From: Phoronis australis
Taxonomy: Eukaryota > Phoronida > Phoronidae
Reading direction: 5' to 3'
Assembly: GCA_002633005.1 (NCBI GenBank)
Contig: NMRA01000478.1
Coordinates: forward strand, 253,594 to 317,593
DNA length: 64,000 nt
In this document: piece by piece, positions 37,451 to 52,400 of the stretch
Numbering within the stretch: position 1 is the stretch's first letter
Layout of the letters: every line of letters begins with the position of its first letter
Notes under the pieces: model-generated
Databases searched by the model: none
Seen by the model: the letters and a program-made list of their open reading frames with translations, nothing else
What the model was told of the DNA's origin: nothing
Position numbers and translations under genes: made by a program

Positions 37451-40400
37451 CTGCGAAGAAATAATGTACAATGAGAGAATCAATTTCTATTCTGCTGATT
37501 TGTAGCACCAAACTACAGTTTTTAATTGCTACATGGGCTTGCGACAAATCTCGCGACATTTTATTACTGTCTAGGACGAGATTTTTTGTAGTATTTAGTG
37601 GGCTAAGTCAAGGATTGATATGTGGTGTTCAGTCATTCACCCTCAAGAAAATACCAGAGGCCATCGTTAACTCAAATTTTAAAGCTTTCCAGACCTATGA
37701 AATGACAATAAAGCTGTGACTGAACTGTTACTGAATAAAAGACTGGTAATTTTGACTAACCTGGTATTGCAATGGCCGCTTTCAGTTTGCCGCAAGACTC
37801 ACAACAACGGTTTTCGAAAAATCTGCTGTAACAATTTTGTGTGTCGGCGCAAGTATCTTTGGAGTTGGCAAAGACTGGACCAGGAGTGTCGCCATGAGGA
37901 CACGTGTCTGTAGGAGTAAAGGTAAGTTCTGGTTAAGCTAGGGAATGCATTAGGGCTAACATGCACATGTCACGATTTTCTCGTACAAAAGACCTGAAAA
38001 CTATGTGCCAGACTGATTCATTAATTCGGAAATAATAAAAACATTCTAGCGCTTGTTATATTGTAACGGGTTTGGCATGAAGTTCTGGAAGAGATCACGT
38101 TTACACGAGCAATTTTGCCTGAAATTTCGAACTCAAAAATACGCCTATTTCAGCTACGGTAAGTTCACCAACTGCTTGCGGGCGTTCTGTACAAAAAGCT
38201 GATGCTCACCTGAAGCTTCAGGTGCTTTTGGATCGTGGACGCATTTGCCATTCTGACACCACTGCAACAAAATATGGATAGTTTATTTGCTGCACATGAC
38301 CAGATGGGCATCAAGGGACATTGCCGTGATAAGCGCCAGGGATTTAGTGGGGCGAGCGGAATGTCACAAGTTTGTCAAATTGGTAAAGGTGAACACCACC
38401 TCCCCCCAATCGGGACCTCCCAAATCCCCCAACGTGTTATAAATCCCCAGTGGTTATCTATAATTAACGACCGCCAGATGGTAAGTCTTATGCCCGTCCT
38501 GGTCACCTGACATTTGGTACGTTTGTTCACAAGCCCCATGGTGGAGTTTCTTTTTAACATGAAGATTAGTCCAAGTATTGGCAATTAAGAGAAAAAATTC
38601 ACAATATCGGATGCTGTCTAAAAATACAATATATGGAGATACCAAGTAAACCACAAAGTTTCCACTCAGGCAATGCGTACATGTGTCATTTTAGAATTCG
38701 CAATTATAGGGCAAGCCAACCTCAGTGAACTCTGAAGTCTTTCTTGGGTCCCCAACGGTTTCGATGTTCTATCGATACCTATCACGGAAAAAATACTATG
38801 AAATCGGTTGTATAAGAGTAAAAGGTGTGTAATTCGTTTTTCGTTTTTATCCAGCTAAGTATGGGAAATGCAAGTACATTTGTAGTACCGATACACACCC
38901 ATTCCAGTAAAACATTTTTCAAAAATAAGACACAGATAAGTAAGATAAGTCACATTAACCATTTCCAAACATTAAAACAAGTACTGATTTCCCCATATTT
39001 TCTGTGAAATACAATACATTGCAGTTGAATCAAAATCAATGTCAATTTGTACCTTACGGTTGCCGCACGTGGTACCACGGGCAGCCTTCAGCGACCCCGG
39101 GCGGTAACATCCCTTTAGTGTTGGATGGTAACAGTACATCAACCTACAAATCATCTGGTCTTGTCTTCTTCCCTGAAACGGGAAATGAATTGCACGGCAA
39201 GTGAATGTTGACATAAAACTGAAACTGTTTTTTTAACTTATGCCCAACGCACATGCATATATTGAGCTGAAATCAAGCATTTTCAGCGACTATACAACCA
39301 AAAGTGTTTCCACGACAAACTATAGTATATGACTTGGAACTATTTGTTGACTGTGCAGCTACTGACGATGTTTGAGTGAAGTTCAGCCAATCGCCAGGCG
39401 GTGTACACAAGGATAGATCAAAATCCGAGTAATTTAGTGTGCGCGTCCGTTTAATGAATACAATATATGGAAACATGAATGTTCTCCTAAATTTGTTCTG
39501 GTTTTGTTCGTATTATTGTTGTGGCCAAAAACGATATTATGTTTATACCATATTTGATATTCTCTGCAAATAATCTAAAACCAGCGAAGCTTGGAAGCGC
39601 CCGAACAAGAAAAACACACGGGTTTAGGAGGATGTGAGGGTTGTGGCCTCCCTTGTCTGCAATTGAAAAGCATAGACTGTCTAGGACAATTGGCTGTGTT
39701 TCTCATTTGCCGGGTATCTTGGTTGTCGCCTCTTGTGTCGCCCTGGCGACCATATACCCGGAGTACAGCAACAGATGCCGTCAACAGCCACGTAAATTTT
39801 CGACAATATGGGTCTAGTACAACATAGGTCACAACACACAGTCTCGCGGCACCCAAAATCCGCTAGTAAAGATAAGAACGCCTCTACTGTGAACACTCTG
39901 CCTGGAAGATGATTTCCCGGAGGGAACTAATTCGGATTTATTTAAAGTATTTCGTACTGGATGTAGATTTAAAACAATAAATGATTTACCCCGCAGTAAT
40001 AAGACAGTTGACCGTACACCTGTCGACACTGGTCATCCGGTGTGTTCTGCTGACCAGGCTGTATGCTGAGATGTGACTCCCACTCGGTATTGTTGATAAA
40101 ATCCTTGGCTTTGTTCAAAAGGCAGTTCCTGCCGTATCTGTAAGCAGCCATCGAAGTCAGAAATTAAGGTTAAGTTTGTGTAGGGCCCTAGAAACATGGT
40201 CAAATTTAAATACCTCAGAAATGGCGGACCGGATTCACCGGAAACTTCCAGACGCCACGCTTTGTGCACTGTTCTATGGGTACAAAACGTTATTAGAATT
40301 GTTTTTTAAAATGTTTCACTGTAATCAGCGTCTTTTGATATTTCATCTTGGACATTTGTATCAAACAAAATTTGGTTTTGTTATCAATGCCTTTGTTTTG

Positions 40401-43400
40401 CTATGATTATCCCTTTCTTTTTTCTGAATGTAACTAAGACGCGAGGACACGTGACCTAATTAATGGGAGATTGGCAAAATGTCAGGCTTTCTACTTTTAG
40501 AAAATATACATTTTTACTGAGTTGAAATGTACAGTTTTCTAGATGTTTGATTTGAATACACCAACTTGTCCATAAGGTCCTGCATAAACTTAAGAGTCTG
40601 AATCAAAGTCAGTCTGCTCGCAAACAGGTTTGTTTCAGCACTGAACATGCAAATCTCAAACTTAAGTCTTTGATCGTAAGGCAACACTTGTGTGAAATTT
40701 CTTTTAAAACTTCTGACTCTACAATAACCAAATAATACTCCGAACTTCACCTGTTAAGTCGGTCGACATAGTCCCTAGCATCCCTCTTGGAACATTCCGA
40801 GAAAGTGCTTCTATGGTCATAGCTGCTCGTCTGCTTAATAGGAGTCATGATAAACTGGTGTATGGCCGAGCAGTTGTTGTTATCGCCGTCATGATCAATG
40901 TCAAATCTGCCGGAAAGAAAATGGCTATACTTCTTTGTAGAAAATTGACAGGATTTAGTCCCGCACGTGCATAATATGCGTAAGACAGGATTATATAGTT
41001 TGCCATTGAGCAAACTGGTTGCAGTTGAGACGATTTCACGTCATGACGTTTGTCGCCCTTTTCCGGAAGTATAACCCACTTGCCTAGAAGACGAATCATG
41101 TTCGTACCAAGCACAGCGTTTATCAAAACGCTCATACATTTAGTTATAACAATTTTAGCAAAAGTATACTAATATTTTCGTTCTTGTAAAATTTCGCTAG
41201 TTGACAATGGCGTCCCTGGGATTTCTGAAGGGAGACTCTGAATATTTGATCGGACAGGTGATGTCTTGATCGTTGGATGCATTTTTCTACAGATTGAAGC
41301 ATCAAAGAAATCCCTGAATTCACCTATGACTTGGCATTATTCTGGTTAGTTGGAATTTGTTCTGAATAGTCTCAGTAAAGTTGCACAGTTTCAACGTTCA
41401 AGGTGCGGCGAAACTTACGCGTGCGCCAGTTCGTGTGCCGCCGTGCTGGTCGTGGCATGAGTCCCGCGGTCTTCAACCACCGACTGACTCGCAGAGTAGC
41501 ACATGCCCTTTCGGAACCCCATACCTGTGCAAATAAGTCAAAAAGGCAAAGGTAGCATTCTTGCACGTGAAGAACGGCAACGTTAATCGTACTTAAGAAC
41601 AGTTACTAGCTCTAACTCGATACAGTACGTGTCGGTATAGGGAAACATTGCGTAGAAAGAATGTGAATCACTATGCAACGTACCCAAAACGTCCGAATGC
41701 AAAGTTCCATTGAAACCGATTTCACACAGATCGTACCTAAAATGAAATCATGAGGAATTAACGTGAAGTAAAATCGACCAGGGCTGGATGCATGAAACTG
41801 AAATGTTCCTCTGGATAAATGTGATCGTTCCATGCCACGTCATCGTTGTTCTCAAGCGTTTAACTCTGATGCAACCAAGCCCAGAGGTGCGTTTCGTGAA
41901 AGTGACTTCAGACTTAAAACAGAAGTTTGGTCTCACGCTTCCGCTTCATAGGTGCCAAAAAATGTTTAGCCCAGTAAATATATACATGTACATATACATA
42001 TACATTTACATATACATATATATATATATATATATGAGCCCATCATAGTCTAGACATCATTTCTAGAAATTATCTCAGTAAGCAGCAGATACACCTGTAT
42101 CTGTTTATTTTCAAAGGCTTTGCATTTTGCTCCAGTGAGATGAAATGTTTTTCGGAAATAGTTGTGAGGAGTGTAAGACCAAATTTCTGTCTTAAGTGCA
42201 GCTGATTGGATAAGTCAAGAGTTACATTTCAAGAAAGTCATAAGTTACTTTTCATGAAACGGACCACAGAAATTCAAGTAATTTGGCGGTAAAAATTCGA
42301 AATCCAAAGAGTATGAGCATTTTTGTCAACGTGTACAATGAAAGGTCTGGTGTGTTCGACCCTTCCATAATGTCATTCTTTGCAGAGGAAACCACCTCCA
42401 TAAAACAGGTGCTAAAAGTACGTGAAAACTGTTCTCTACTTGAATATTCACAAGAGTTGGAGTAACCCTTTGATACGCAGCATAAACTAAGTAAATTTAT
42501 CTTACCCTGTCAAGAGCATTGCGTGATCGTGCGGCTGCAGTGTACGGTGGATAGTTGGGTTGCTGATCCAGAAATGAAAATTGTTGAGGACTTTCAGTAT
42601 TTCAACTAGATCTCGACTCCTGTTGCCGTTGGGAGACTTCAGACGGATAGATTCCGTGAAGGGGGCCATGCTGGACTCCTAAGGAAATGTTCAGAATTCC
42701 CATGGTGATCATTTTCTGTTACCAGTAAAGGTGCATGTCACACTGAATTTAACAACGTTTGCACAAGTCTGTGCAGTGGATATCACGAACTTCTTCAAAG
42801 ATAAGAGGAAGATGACCGCATGAATGCTTGGAGTTAGCACATAAAACTACCCAACCCCATGCAAGAATCGTTGCGATATTTGGCTTTCGAAAGATGAAGT
42901 CTTAAAACTAGTTTCCTTTTGTTTGCGCACGATAATTGTTGAACTACGACACGAAGTGCATTATTTGTGCATGGTGAACGAAGGTCTGTCTCCCAAAGGT
43001 AGAGATTAAAAGGAGTTCTTTGCAAACATGAATTTTTCATTAACCTTACGCAAGATGCAGTCTTTGAGGGTCAGATAAGAATTACGAGTTACCAGTACCA
43101 CTTACAGTGGCGACATATATCCCCGTTAACTTGATCTTAAATTCATATTCATCTGTTTGAAGAGAAGAGTAGATCTTGTCCATCTGTAAAAGCCGCAAAC
43201 ACACAGTGTTGGTCACGAGATTACGAAACGGGAACAATACGTCCTATATATCTATCAAATGTAGATGCAAAATTTAGGAATTTAAAAATTAAGCGATGTG
43301 TGAATTACAGCCGTGTTTCAGACACAGATAGGCTGTACTGGATGTTTCGTTGACGTCATTATGGTCGACTTTCCGCCCTACTCCGTTTTTGACGTGATTA

Positions 43401-46400
43401 TTAATGTCTACTGTCCATACTTTTACGTTCAACCAAATTACAAACCTGCCAAAGCAATTTGTTTCGAATTTGTTGGTAATTTGAATCTTCAGTGATTGCC
43501 TCTCCCCAGTGGCCCCCTAAAAATCGTTTTATCTGCTTTTTATCAAGCTAAATCACGCGACAGTGCATGCAGTTACGTGGGCATTTCGAACGCTTCTCAC
43601 TTACATTGTGCACAACATGTACCACGTGGTGACGTAGCGCTTGTATGGCGTCGCGGGACTTTTCCTTTTCCCCGCTTTTAGAGCTTTTGTCGTGATATCT
43701 GCAGATGAGGCAAGTCAGGTTTACATGTCTCTCGGTCATAACTCGTCATTTGACATAACCTGATCATTCAAATAGGCGGGATTTCTAAACAAAATGAAAC
43801 TTGATCTTTGTATTATAATCCCTGCATTATCTTTACGGAGAAAAACAGAAACAAAAAGCGACAAACCTCTTATATAAAGCGTAATCGACAACAACTAAAA
43901 CTTCAATGGTTAACTGCTGGAGTGGGTTGTTCTCCTTCTGCAGCAGCGATCCCCAACTGTCCTCATTGTCTTCTTGAGTTGAAACGGAAATTGTAGGTGT
44001 CAATTGAATTGTTGTTGGTGTGGGCGCCATTGTAGTAATAGAGGGTGCGCTTGTACTTGAGTCTGCCGCAGTCAACGACTGTTCTGTCGTGTGATCGGTT
44101 AGTGGCGAGCTCGCTGTTGTCGACTGCTCTGTCATGTGATTGGTTAGAGGCAAGATCGTTGTTGACGGGTTTGGATTTCTAGTCCAAGTTTGTATGTTTC
44201 GAGGCATTGACGGAGGTGAGTTGGTTGATGTCATTTGTAAGTAATTATCTTTCACGGTTGTTTGCTGTAAATCTTCTTTTGTGACAAATTGGAAATTTGT
44301 TGTCTGTCGTGTCTGACTTGTTGGTTTTTGTGTAATGGTGGAATCTGGGAGTTCTGGTGAAGTGCCGAGATGATGATGTTCTGACGCAACAATAATTTTA
44401 TCTAGAACTGTAGTTGTTGTCGCGGTCGTTGATTTTCGGTATAATCGCAATCTGCGGCGTGTTTGCTCTCTAATTTTCTTCAGCCATCTCAAATAAATGG
44501 GTGACTGCTGTAATTTTGTAACGTAGCTGGCTTTGGTGACTGGAGCTGTCGTCGTCATTGCTAGTGTTCCTGTTGTTGTTGTTTTTCTTTCCGAACCTTC
44601 AGTCTTCCTTGCCAAAGTTGATTCAATTGGAGACGAATCCATTACGGTTGCTATGGCAGGAGTTGTTGCTTGCGTGATCTTTACTGACATAGCCCTCTGA
44701 TCTTGTGTCTTAAGAATCGTATAGTGGAAGTTATCTTGACGCCTGTGCGTGGAATCAAATTTATACCCCGTTGTTGTAATACCATCATTATAAGAGATCA
44801 TCGGCGTTGGTGTGGTGATTGAAGTGCGAGTGCTGGAGCTTCTGGAAACCATCTCTCTAAGGCGCATTCTTATTTTGCGCAGCCATTCTGGTTCTACGTA
44901 AGACCCACGCCGTCTAGTTGCATATTCAGACCGAGACCTGGTTGTTGTGTCGACGCTACGTGTAGAACTAATTGGTTTTGGAGTGGAAGAATTGGAATCA
45001 TCGTTCTCCAGATTTTCTTTGTCCCAAACATTGCCACTGGGAAGGCCATAAGTCCTCTGAACGACCGTAGAAGTTTCAAATAGGCTTCCTCCTGCTGAGT
45101 GGTGACCAGAAGATGAGGAAACAAATTGTGCACTGTGACCAGGAGCACCGAGTGAGGGAATATTTATAGGAGACGAAGGGTCTGAGGTAGGCATTGTTCG
45201 CCTACCTCCACGACCAATGTTGTTGTATCTCCCAGATATGAACACGCTCCTGGTCCTGTTTAAGAATGGTCTAGAATACTGATTTGAGCGACGGTCTTCT
45301 GCAACGCGATGCCGTGGCCTCTGCCACCACATGTTACCGTAATTACGCGAATTGGTGCCAGGAATTGAGTTACCATTATTTGTTCTCGGTGCTGTGGTAT
45401 AGTCTTCTGATGGATGTCTCCCTGGGTTAATGTGATCTGAATTTCTCACGAGGTTGTTAAATGTCGGTGGGTTATATCCGACGCGAGACGCCCAAGATCC
45501 ACGCCTCTGCGACAAGCCTCGCTGTCTATCGAGTGATTCGATTTGGCGACTAAGCTCTCTCATCATTGCGTCTAATCGCTGCTGAAGTGCTAAATAACGC
45601 CCAGAGTCTCTTCTTGGTGTCAAATTTTCCGTTGACGACGACGGAACTCTTGTTTGACTCCCACGATTGTGGTGCGAATAGGAAGGAGCTCCCGGGCCTC
45701 GTGGGCTCCTACGGTAGCTTGGAAAGTTCGTGAAACGACGTCTACCATTGTTATGTCTGGACTGCCAACTGGAAAACCCGCCACCATTTCTTGCCTATAA
45801 ATTACAAGAAGAAAACGTGTTGTTATAAACTTTGAGTATTTGAAAGAAGGCAAAAATCTAGAATGAAAGACATAAATTGAGGGTTCTCAGCCTCAAATCA
45901 TAGCACCATTTAAAAGTGTGCATGTTACTTTAAAACCCGGCGGCAAGTAAAGGTTAAAAGCCAGTGTTAAAGCCTTTGAAATTTCCCCAAAATGAAAAAA
46001 ATGGAATAGGCCCGGTTTGGTGTCAGCCAGGCGGGCATAATGGAGGGTGATTATTTCGGATGATTTTCAGTGGTGCTGTGAAGCTCTGACGTGTAAAACG
46101 TCCACCCATTTGACCTCTGATAATCTGGAACTGGAAGTAAGCCGTTTTTAAAGCATTTCTTTGTTCAGCCGAATATTTTCCCGCAAATACTTTTCAGACG
46201 AATAGAAAATGGAAATAAATCTACTTGTAATCACTAAGTTCTCCTTTTGAAACCCGCAGGGCAAGAGCAATTTGAATCGAGTCTCCGGTCTAGAATAGGG
46301 GCGAATGTGAATTCCCATTTCTTGGTCATTTTGGCTCGTCAATTGTTTCGGTGGACGTACCGAGGAAAAACGTTCTGACTTTGTTGAATCTATTCTTCCA

Positions 46401-49400
46401 TGAGAAACACCATCGTGTGTGCTTTCTTTGAGTTTCGCGTTTCTTTCCTTTCAAGTGTCTTGAGGCAGAGTGGTAAGAAGGGAGTGTGTTGAACCAGTTT
46501 ACGATTTTTGACTGTAGACCTGTGCCGTTTTCCCAAAGAAATTGTTCTATTCAGCGCTTTGTATAATTTTTGTGATACAACCGACAATGCTTGGCTGAGT
46601 CAGATTTCCACTGAGAATACTCATAGCTATTACATTAACAATATCAATAAAACGTATTTTGAGACCCGCGTTCACCGACTAAAACGCCTCCCCGTAACAT
46701 TTTCAGCCAGCCGTTTTCCCAAAGAAATTGTTCTATTCAGCGCTTTGTATAATTTTTGTGGTACAACCGACAATGCTTGGCTGAGTCAGATTTCCACTGA
46801 GAATACTCATAGCTATTACATTAACAATATCAATAAAACGTATTTTGAGACCCGCGTTCACCGACTAAAACGCCTCCCCGTAACATTTTCAGCCAGGTTT
46901 TCGTGTTATTTTTTGTAAGAAAAGCTGCAAGAAGGCACATAAGCAGAATTTGAAACATCTTGGTTTGCCAAGCAGTGAGTCGAAAAACCTGCATCAACTG
47001 TGCTAACCTCAGGCTTTTAAACCCCACAGATGTTTCCCTATGGAACTAGCTTGAATAGCCAACCCTTTTTATACTTTGTTTGTTGAAACAAAACGAATCG
47101 CAGCAGCAGGATATTCAATGGGAAAGGAGCACTTTGGTAAAATTGAAATGGTTGCCCTCTTCCACAGGTGGAGCTGGTATCACTGGGAAAGTGTAAGTAA
47201 ATGGTCATCAATCCAAGCGGTGCAATTTGCCGAACCTACATGTAGGATGTCATAATGTTTTGCCGTCATGACGGCTAATTCTGTTCACAACAAAAGCTAC
47301 TGGTAATAACTATTAGGGTGGCAAAAATTTAATTGCAGAATGGCTTTGACACGTTACTAACTTTTCTGTCCACTCCCTTCATTCTCGGTCGAGAGAGAAT
47401 ACTACTCTGATGAGGAATTCGCCACCCAGCCGTCATGACGGGGAATTCCGCTATGTCTGAACACTTTTTACTTGTTGTTTAATATACTGTATGCCTGCGG
47501 ATGCTCTAACAACGGACATGCTAAGTTTTGGTGATGGTTGTATGTGGGGTTGGCTCTCTGGATCCCCTTAATCCACCGACGCGCTTTCTAGAGGAGAATC
47601 TCCGGGCACTTACCACGTCCCGTCTTCTTCTGTTATGAAATATCCATTTAACATTACTGTCAGACTCCCGAGGGAAATTGAAGGCATTTGTCGACACTGG
47701 AAAATAAGAATCTTGTAAACAAAGTACCCAGAAAGAAAACAGACAAAGGACACGACTTCAATATTTTGAAATACGACAACAATCAGTGATTGAATACCAA
47801 CTTTGATTTTTGTATATTAAAATGTGGGTTTTACTATGGGGAAACCCTGTCTTAATTTGTCCCAATAACCGTGAAAAAACTGACCGATAATGTTGCAATA
47901 GAGATACATGCATTGAGAACTGAATGTTTCACGTTACGAAAAGAGCTGCAAATGGTTAAATGGAACTGTTAAACGCTTTGAATGCGACTTGGTGATGCTG
48001 GTAAATTCCACATATTCCATGAGGTTTTAGTCGATTTTTATAAAAGCGAAATTAATAAACATGATAATTAAGTAAAGCGAAAATGGGATTCTGCGAGCAA
48101 GACCCTAAATACAGACGTTCTGTGACTCCTGACTCGCTGTAATTGCTGTGATGTATATTGCCTCACTTCATTCGTGTTATCGCCCCGTCTACAATGCCTG
48201 TCGAGCGCAACGTTAGGTGCTGGCAAGACCGACACACTTATCGCCTGGCGGCGACAATATGTGTCGAGTGTGACAGCGTATACTGTTACACTGAGATGTC
48301 ACGTGAACTTGTTTGGCTGTGTACATGTACAAGTAAACCTACGCAATACTGCTGGCATGTGAATCCAAACTTTGACGAGTGACCCACACGGTAGCTGAAG
48401 TATGATGTGGGGTCCAGCGTTCGAGTAGGGGGGCGACATAAAGTAAGAGGGAAATAACTCTCTTCTTTACTGTCCCAATGTGTATGTTTACCAAATGTAC
48501 GCTCCTGCAAACGCGGCTGGGAACAGGCGTGGTTACCATACAGTGTCGGATCTAGGATATCACAGGGGGGGCCCAACATTTTTTTCCGAAAACATTTGCT
48601 CAAAGCACAATTGTAGATGCGCATAGCACCGAATGGAGGAGGTCGGGAGGGGGTTTGCCATAATCACCTGTACCTTAGTGCTCAACGTGCTACATCCTGG
48701 CTGTTGACAATACTTCCCTGGACTCCCCCTGACTATGGATCTGCGTGTGTGCTCAAAAGCCTGGTATGCAAACTACCATTCAACACAGTTGTTGATGACA
48801 AAATGTGGCGGTGTTCACAGCAAACACCGTGGAACTCAACCCGATATGGATGTTGACAACATATATATTGTCGCGCTCGTGGCCTGGGCGACAATGTGTG
48901 TCGAGTGCTGCAATATATGTCACAATTGTTGTTCTTGTGTTTTATCCGAATCTGTTATCAATGATCAAATCAAATGGCAAATTGTTACGATTATCGAGGT
49001 TGGGACTGAAGATTGCGGGACGTCTCGAACATTGAGCAGAGTTCCTCAGAACGGAGGCGCGAAAGAACGCAGCTTACACGCACCGGCCGGTATTCTTAGA
49101 ACGTACTCGGCGTCACCACTTCTGATTTGAGGAATCGTTGTCATCATTTTAATTTACTTTCTATAGAAATCGACTGAAAACTCCAGAGAATACATCTTAA
49201 GTGAAACAAATTACCCTTCGAAAACGCCTTCCAAAATACAAAATTTCCCTTTAAATCACGCACATGGATACACATTCGGCGGATGCGATCGAGTGTTGGG
49301 GAATTACCCAGCTTACAACACGTGCACGAGAGATTCCTGTCTTATTGTTGATCTAAACCCAAAGTTAACAAATCTTCAAGATAAACTGATACTAAGCCAA

Positions 49401-52400
49401 CCTGCTGTTCTGAGTGGGAAATACACCAATATACAGCAAACGCAAAACTTAACTAGGGTAAATAGAGGTTAATGAATTAAATTTGTGTAAATCAAGTGTT
49501 CACGCGTAGTCACGTTGATTACGCTCAAGGTACCAATTACACTAGTTATTGGGAACTTTTGAACGCTTTGCCGATGCGTGTTTGTCAGTACTGGGTCGTT
49601 CCAGCCCGGGAACCGCTTTTCGTTTCTTGGGCTGGTTCATAACTTAAACACAGGTGCGCATCCTACTGAATCATACGAATTGACATGGAAGGTTAATTCA
49701 CACAAGAAAGGTTCATCAAAACGTATGGCTTAAAGAGTTTCGAGGGGTAGTCTGCAACTGTTTCGGAGGAGTATTCTACCAACATCTTCCATTGTTCATG
49801 TGCTACATAACACATGGGTTGAACATAAAGGAAACTTCTATCTTATGAGTATGTCATTCGTCATGCGAAGTACCGTGAATGAAGGGTAAAGATACATGAA
49901 AAGGGTGTTCAAAAATGTTCACAAAATACCGTCTGAAAATGAATACCAGAAAACGATCTTAGTTGCAACTAATGGCGTTTTCATTTTATACGTATTTCAG
50001 GAATCCCCACATTTCTGTTGAAAGACCACAATTGACTTCAACTGAAGATTTTTTTCAGACTGCACATGTGGAACAATCGGCCATAGTATGCATCACAGAA
50101 CGAGCACGTCTCATTCACCTACTATACAACTGATTAAACACAGGAAAATTGAAAACAGTTCTCTTTAATATTCTCCGTATTGGCGCATAGGTAATACTGG
50201 AAGAGCCTCACACAATTGGTCGCGTTTGGTTCCAAAATTGTAACCTTGTCGTTCTCCACAATTGAGGGCAACTGTGCATTGCAAACAAAACTTAAGGAGC
50301 ATTGGTATAAGAAAACACTATTACTTCCAAACTAAACCACATCCCGGTACTCGTATCTAAGAACATTTTTGTGAATACTTTCGGGACAATCTGTACTGTG
50401 AGCTTTGCCTCGTCTTGATAAAGAGAGCCCTGTTATGAAGATTTGAAGTTAATCGCAATGGCTGGTGTAGGCTTAATTTGGATGTTTGCTTATCGCAGTT
50501 GCTATTTACGTCATAAACGTCATCGTTTTCGATCCAATTCTTATGAAATTTACCGAGCTGACGTAATTTATTGGAACTGAGTGTGAGAACTAAACTGACA
50601 ACTTTATCGATTACAAGTGGTCTAAATTAGCGTCCCATCGTTTTCTGACCACAATTTTAACTCCATTAAACCATTCACCAAGGTTCTTTCTCTACAGAAA
50701 TCACCCATTTAGTCGCGTTACACCTGTACAACTTCTCGAAAGACTCGCATCGGTGGCGTACAAGAGCAATGCCGCTCAGACGGGAGTTATTTTTTTCACG
50801 GCGAGTGTTTCTACGGATTGAGGCCTTTGTTGGTTTAATTGCTTACAAAAGATTTCGCTTTACGTGTCAGAAACTCTAAAACAGTTCCGTTTTACCACAA
50901 GAGGAACTTTGTAAACAGATCTTTATAGATCTGTTGATTTTAAAAGAACATAGTCGAGAGTTGCTTCCTAAATTTTGATAAAAATCACTTTTACAAAATC
51001 CCGAAGAACTGGTTACGTTAGCTTCTTGTAAAGAGAATTTTATGTAAGCATCTTACAGATCGATCTCTTTAAATATGCTTTATCTCAGTACAATGACGGG
51101 TTTTATTCTATTTACACTCTAAAATAGGAAATTACTAATTTCCAGCGTCTTCGTCCCTGTCATAATACTGCATTTATCATCCAGGCTATTACTAAAAATA
51201 CATACGAAGTAGTGGGGGCCTTCTAATGTTAAGGTGTCTAAAGTGTCGGAATTTAATTCAAGTTTTACCCAAGTCAAGGCAAACGACAGACATTCATGCA
51301 ACTGAACAAAACATTTTGCTACTATAATGCATGTAATTGGCAAAAATACTTAAAAAACAATTTTGCCGAGGAACATGCATAACGGAGAATGCAGAACAAA
51401 TGAGACGGCATTTGGTACACTTGAATGACTCCCGCCGGGTCAACCAGTTAAGATATCTGATTCGTTCCCGATGACTTACGATATCATATCCGGTTGAACC
51501 AATGCAACCGTTGAAGACAATCAACTCCGGCCATTGTCCAGAATATCCACCGATTTGAAAAAGCAAGCAGTTAAACGCGGAACAGACTCGTAGCAGTATT
51601 AAGACAAGTTATCAGGATGTGTTCTTATTCCAAATTAAAGCGGTGTTAAACCCTTGGTTTCTGTTAAAAACAAGTTTTGATTTGCGCCTCTTACCCCTGT
51701 GATATCCGTCTTAAAATTTTCCTCAGTCAAAACAAGCAATGACTGTTACCTGACGTTTTATGAGCTATGAAGAAATTGTTACTGTCACTCCTTCCAGAGA
51801 AAACGCATCTAATCTGTGTGAAGATAACGACAAGGCCAATTTTCTGACGGTAAATGGCCTAAAACAAAACTTGTTTTTGGCTGAAAGCACGGGTTCAAGG
51901 CCGTTGTAAGTGACTACAGTTTTGCGTGCGGCAACCGTCGTTCAAAACAAATGAACACGAGACGTTATTGCCATAACAATAACTTGATTATGTGGTTGCT
52001 AGCATTGGACAACTTATTTTAGAGTGAAACTACTGTAGAGCAGAAACAGGTGAACTCAGTAATTGGTGTTTACTGCGACTTCAGTGAGCATCCGCAAAGC
52101 GTTGTTTATGTTTGACACAAATGTCCATACGTTGTGTGTTTATTCTCGTTTCTCATGTTCTAATAATTACGCTTTTAACTCTGTCTCAGCTTGTTGATAA
52201 AACAATGTTTTGCGTCATATGATCATTACATAATCCAGTGCTGACGCAAAAGTTCTTTTTAGCACCATTTGAGCAAGTTTTGTACTTCAAACATCAACTA
52301 TGGTCGACAGGTATCGCTGGTCCCCACTAGTGTCGCTGTTCATTGCTTAAAGGGGCATTTCACCGATGTTCAGCTGTCAGTGTTGAATTATTAACCGTAA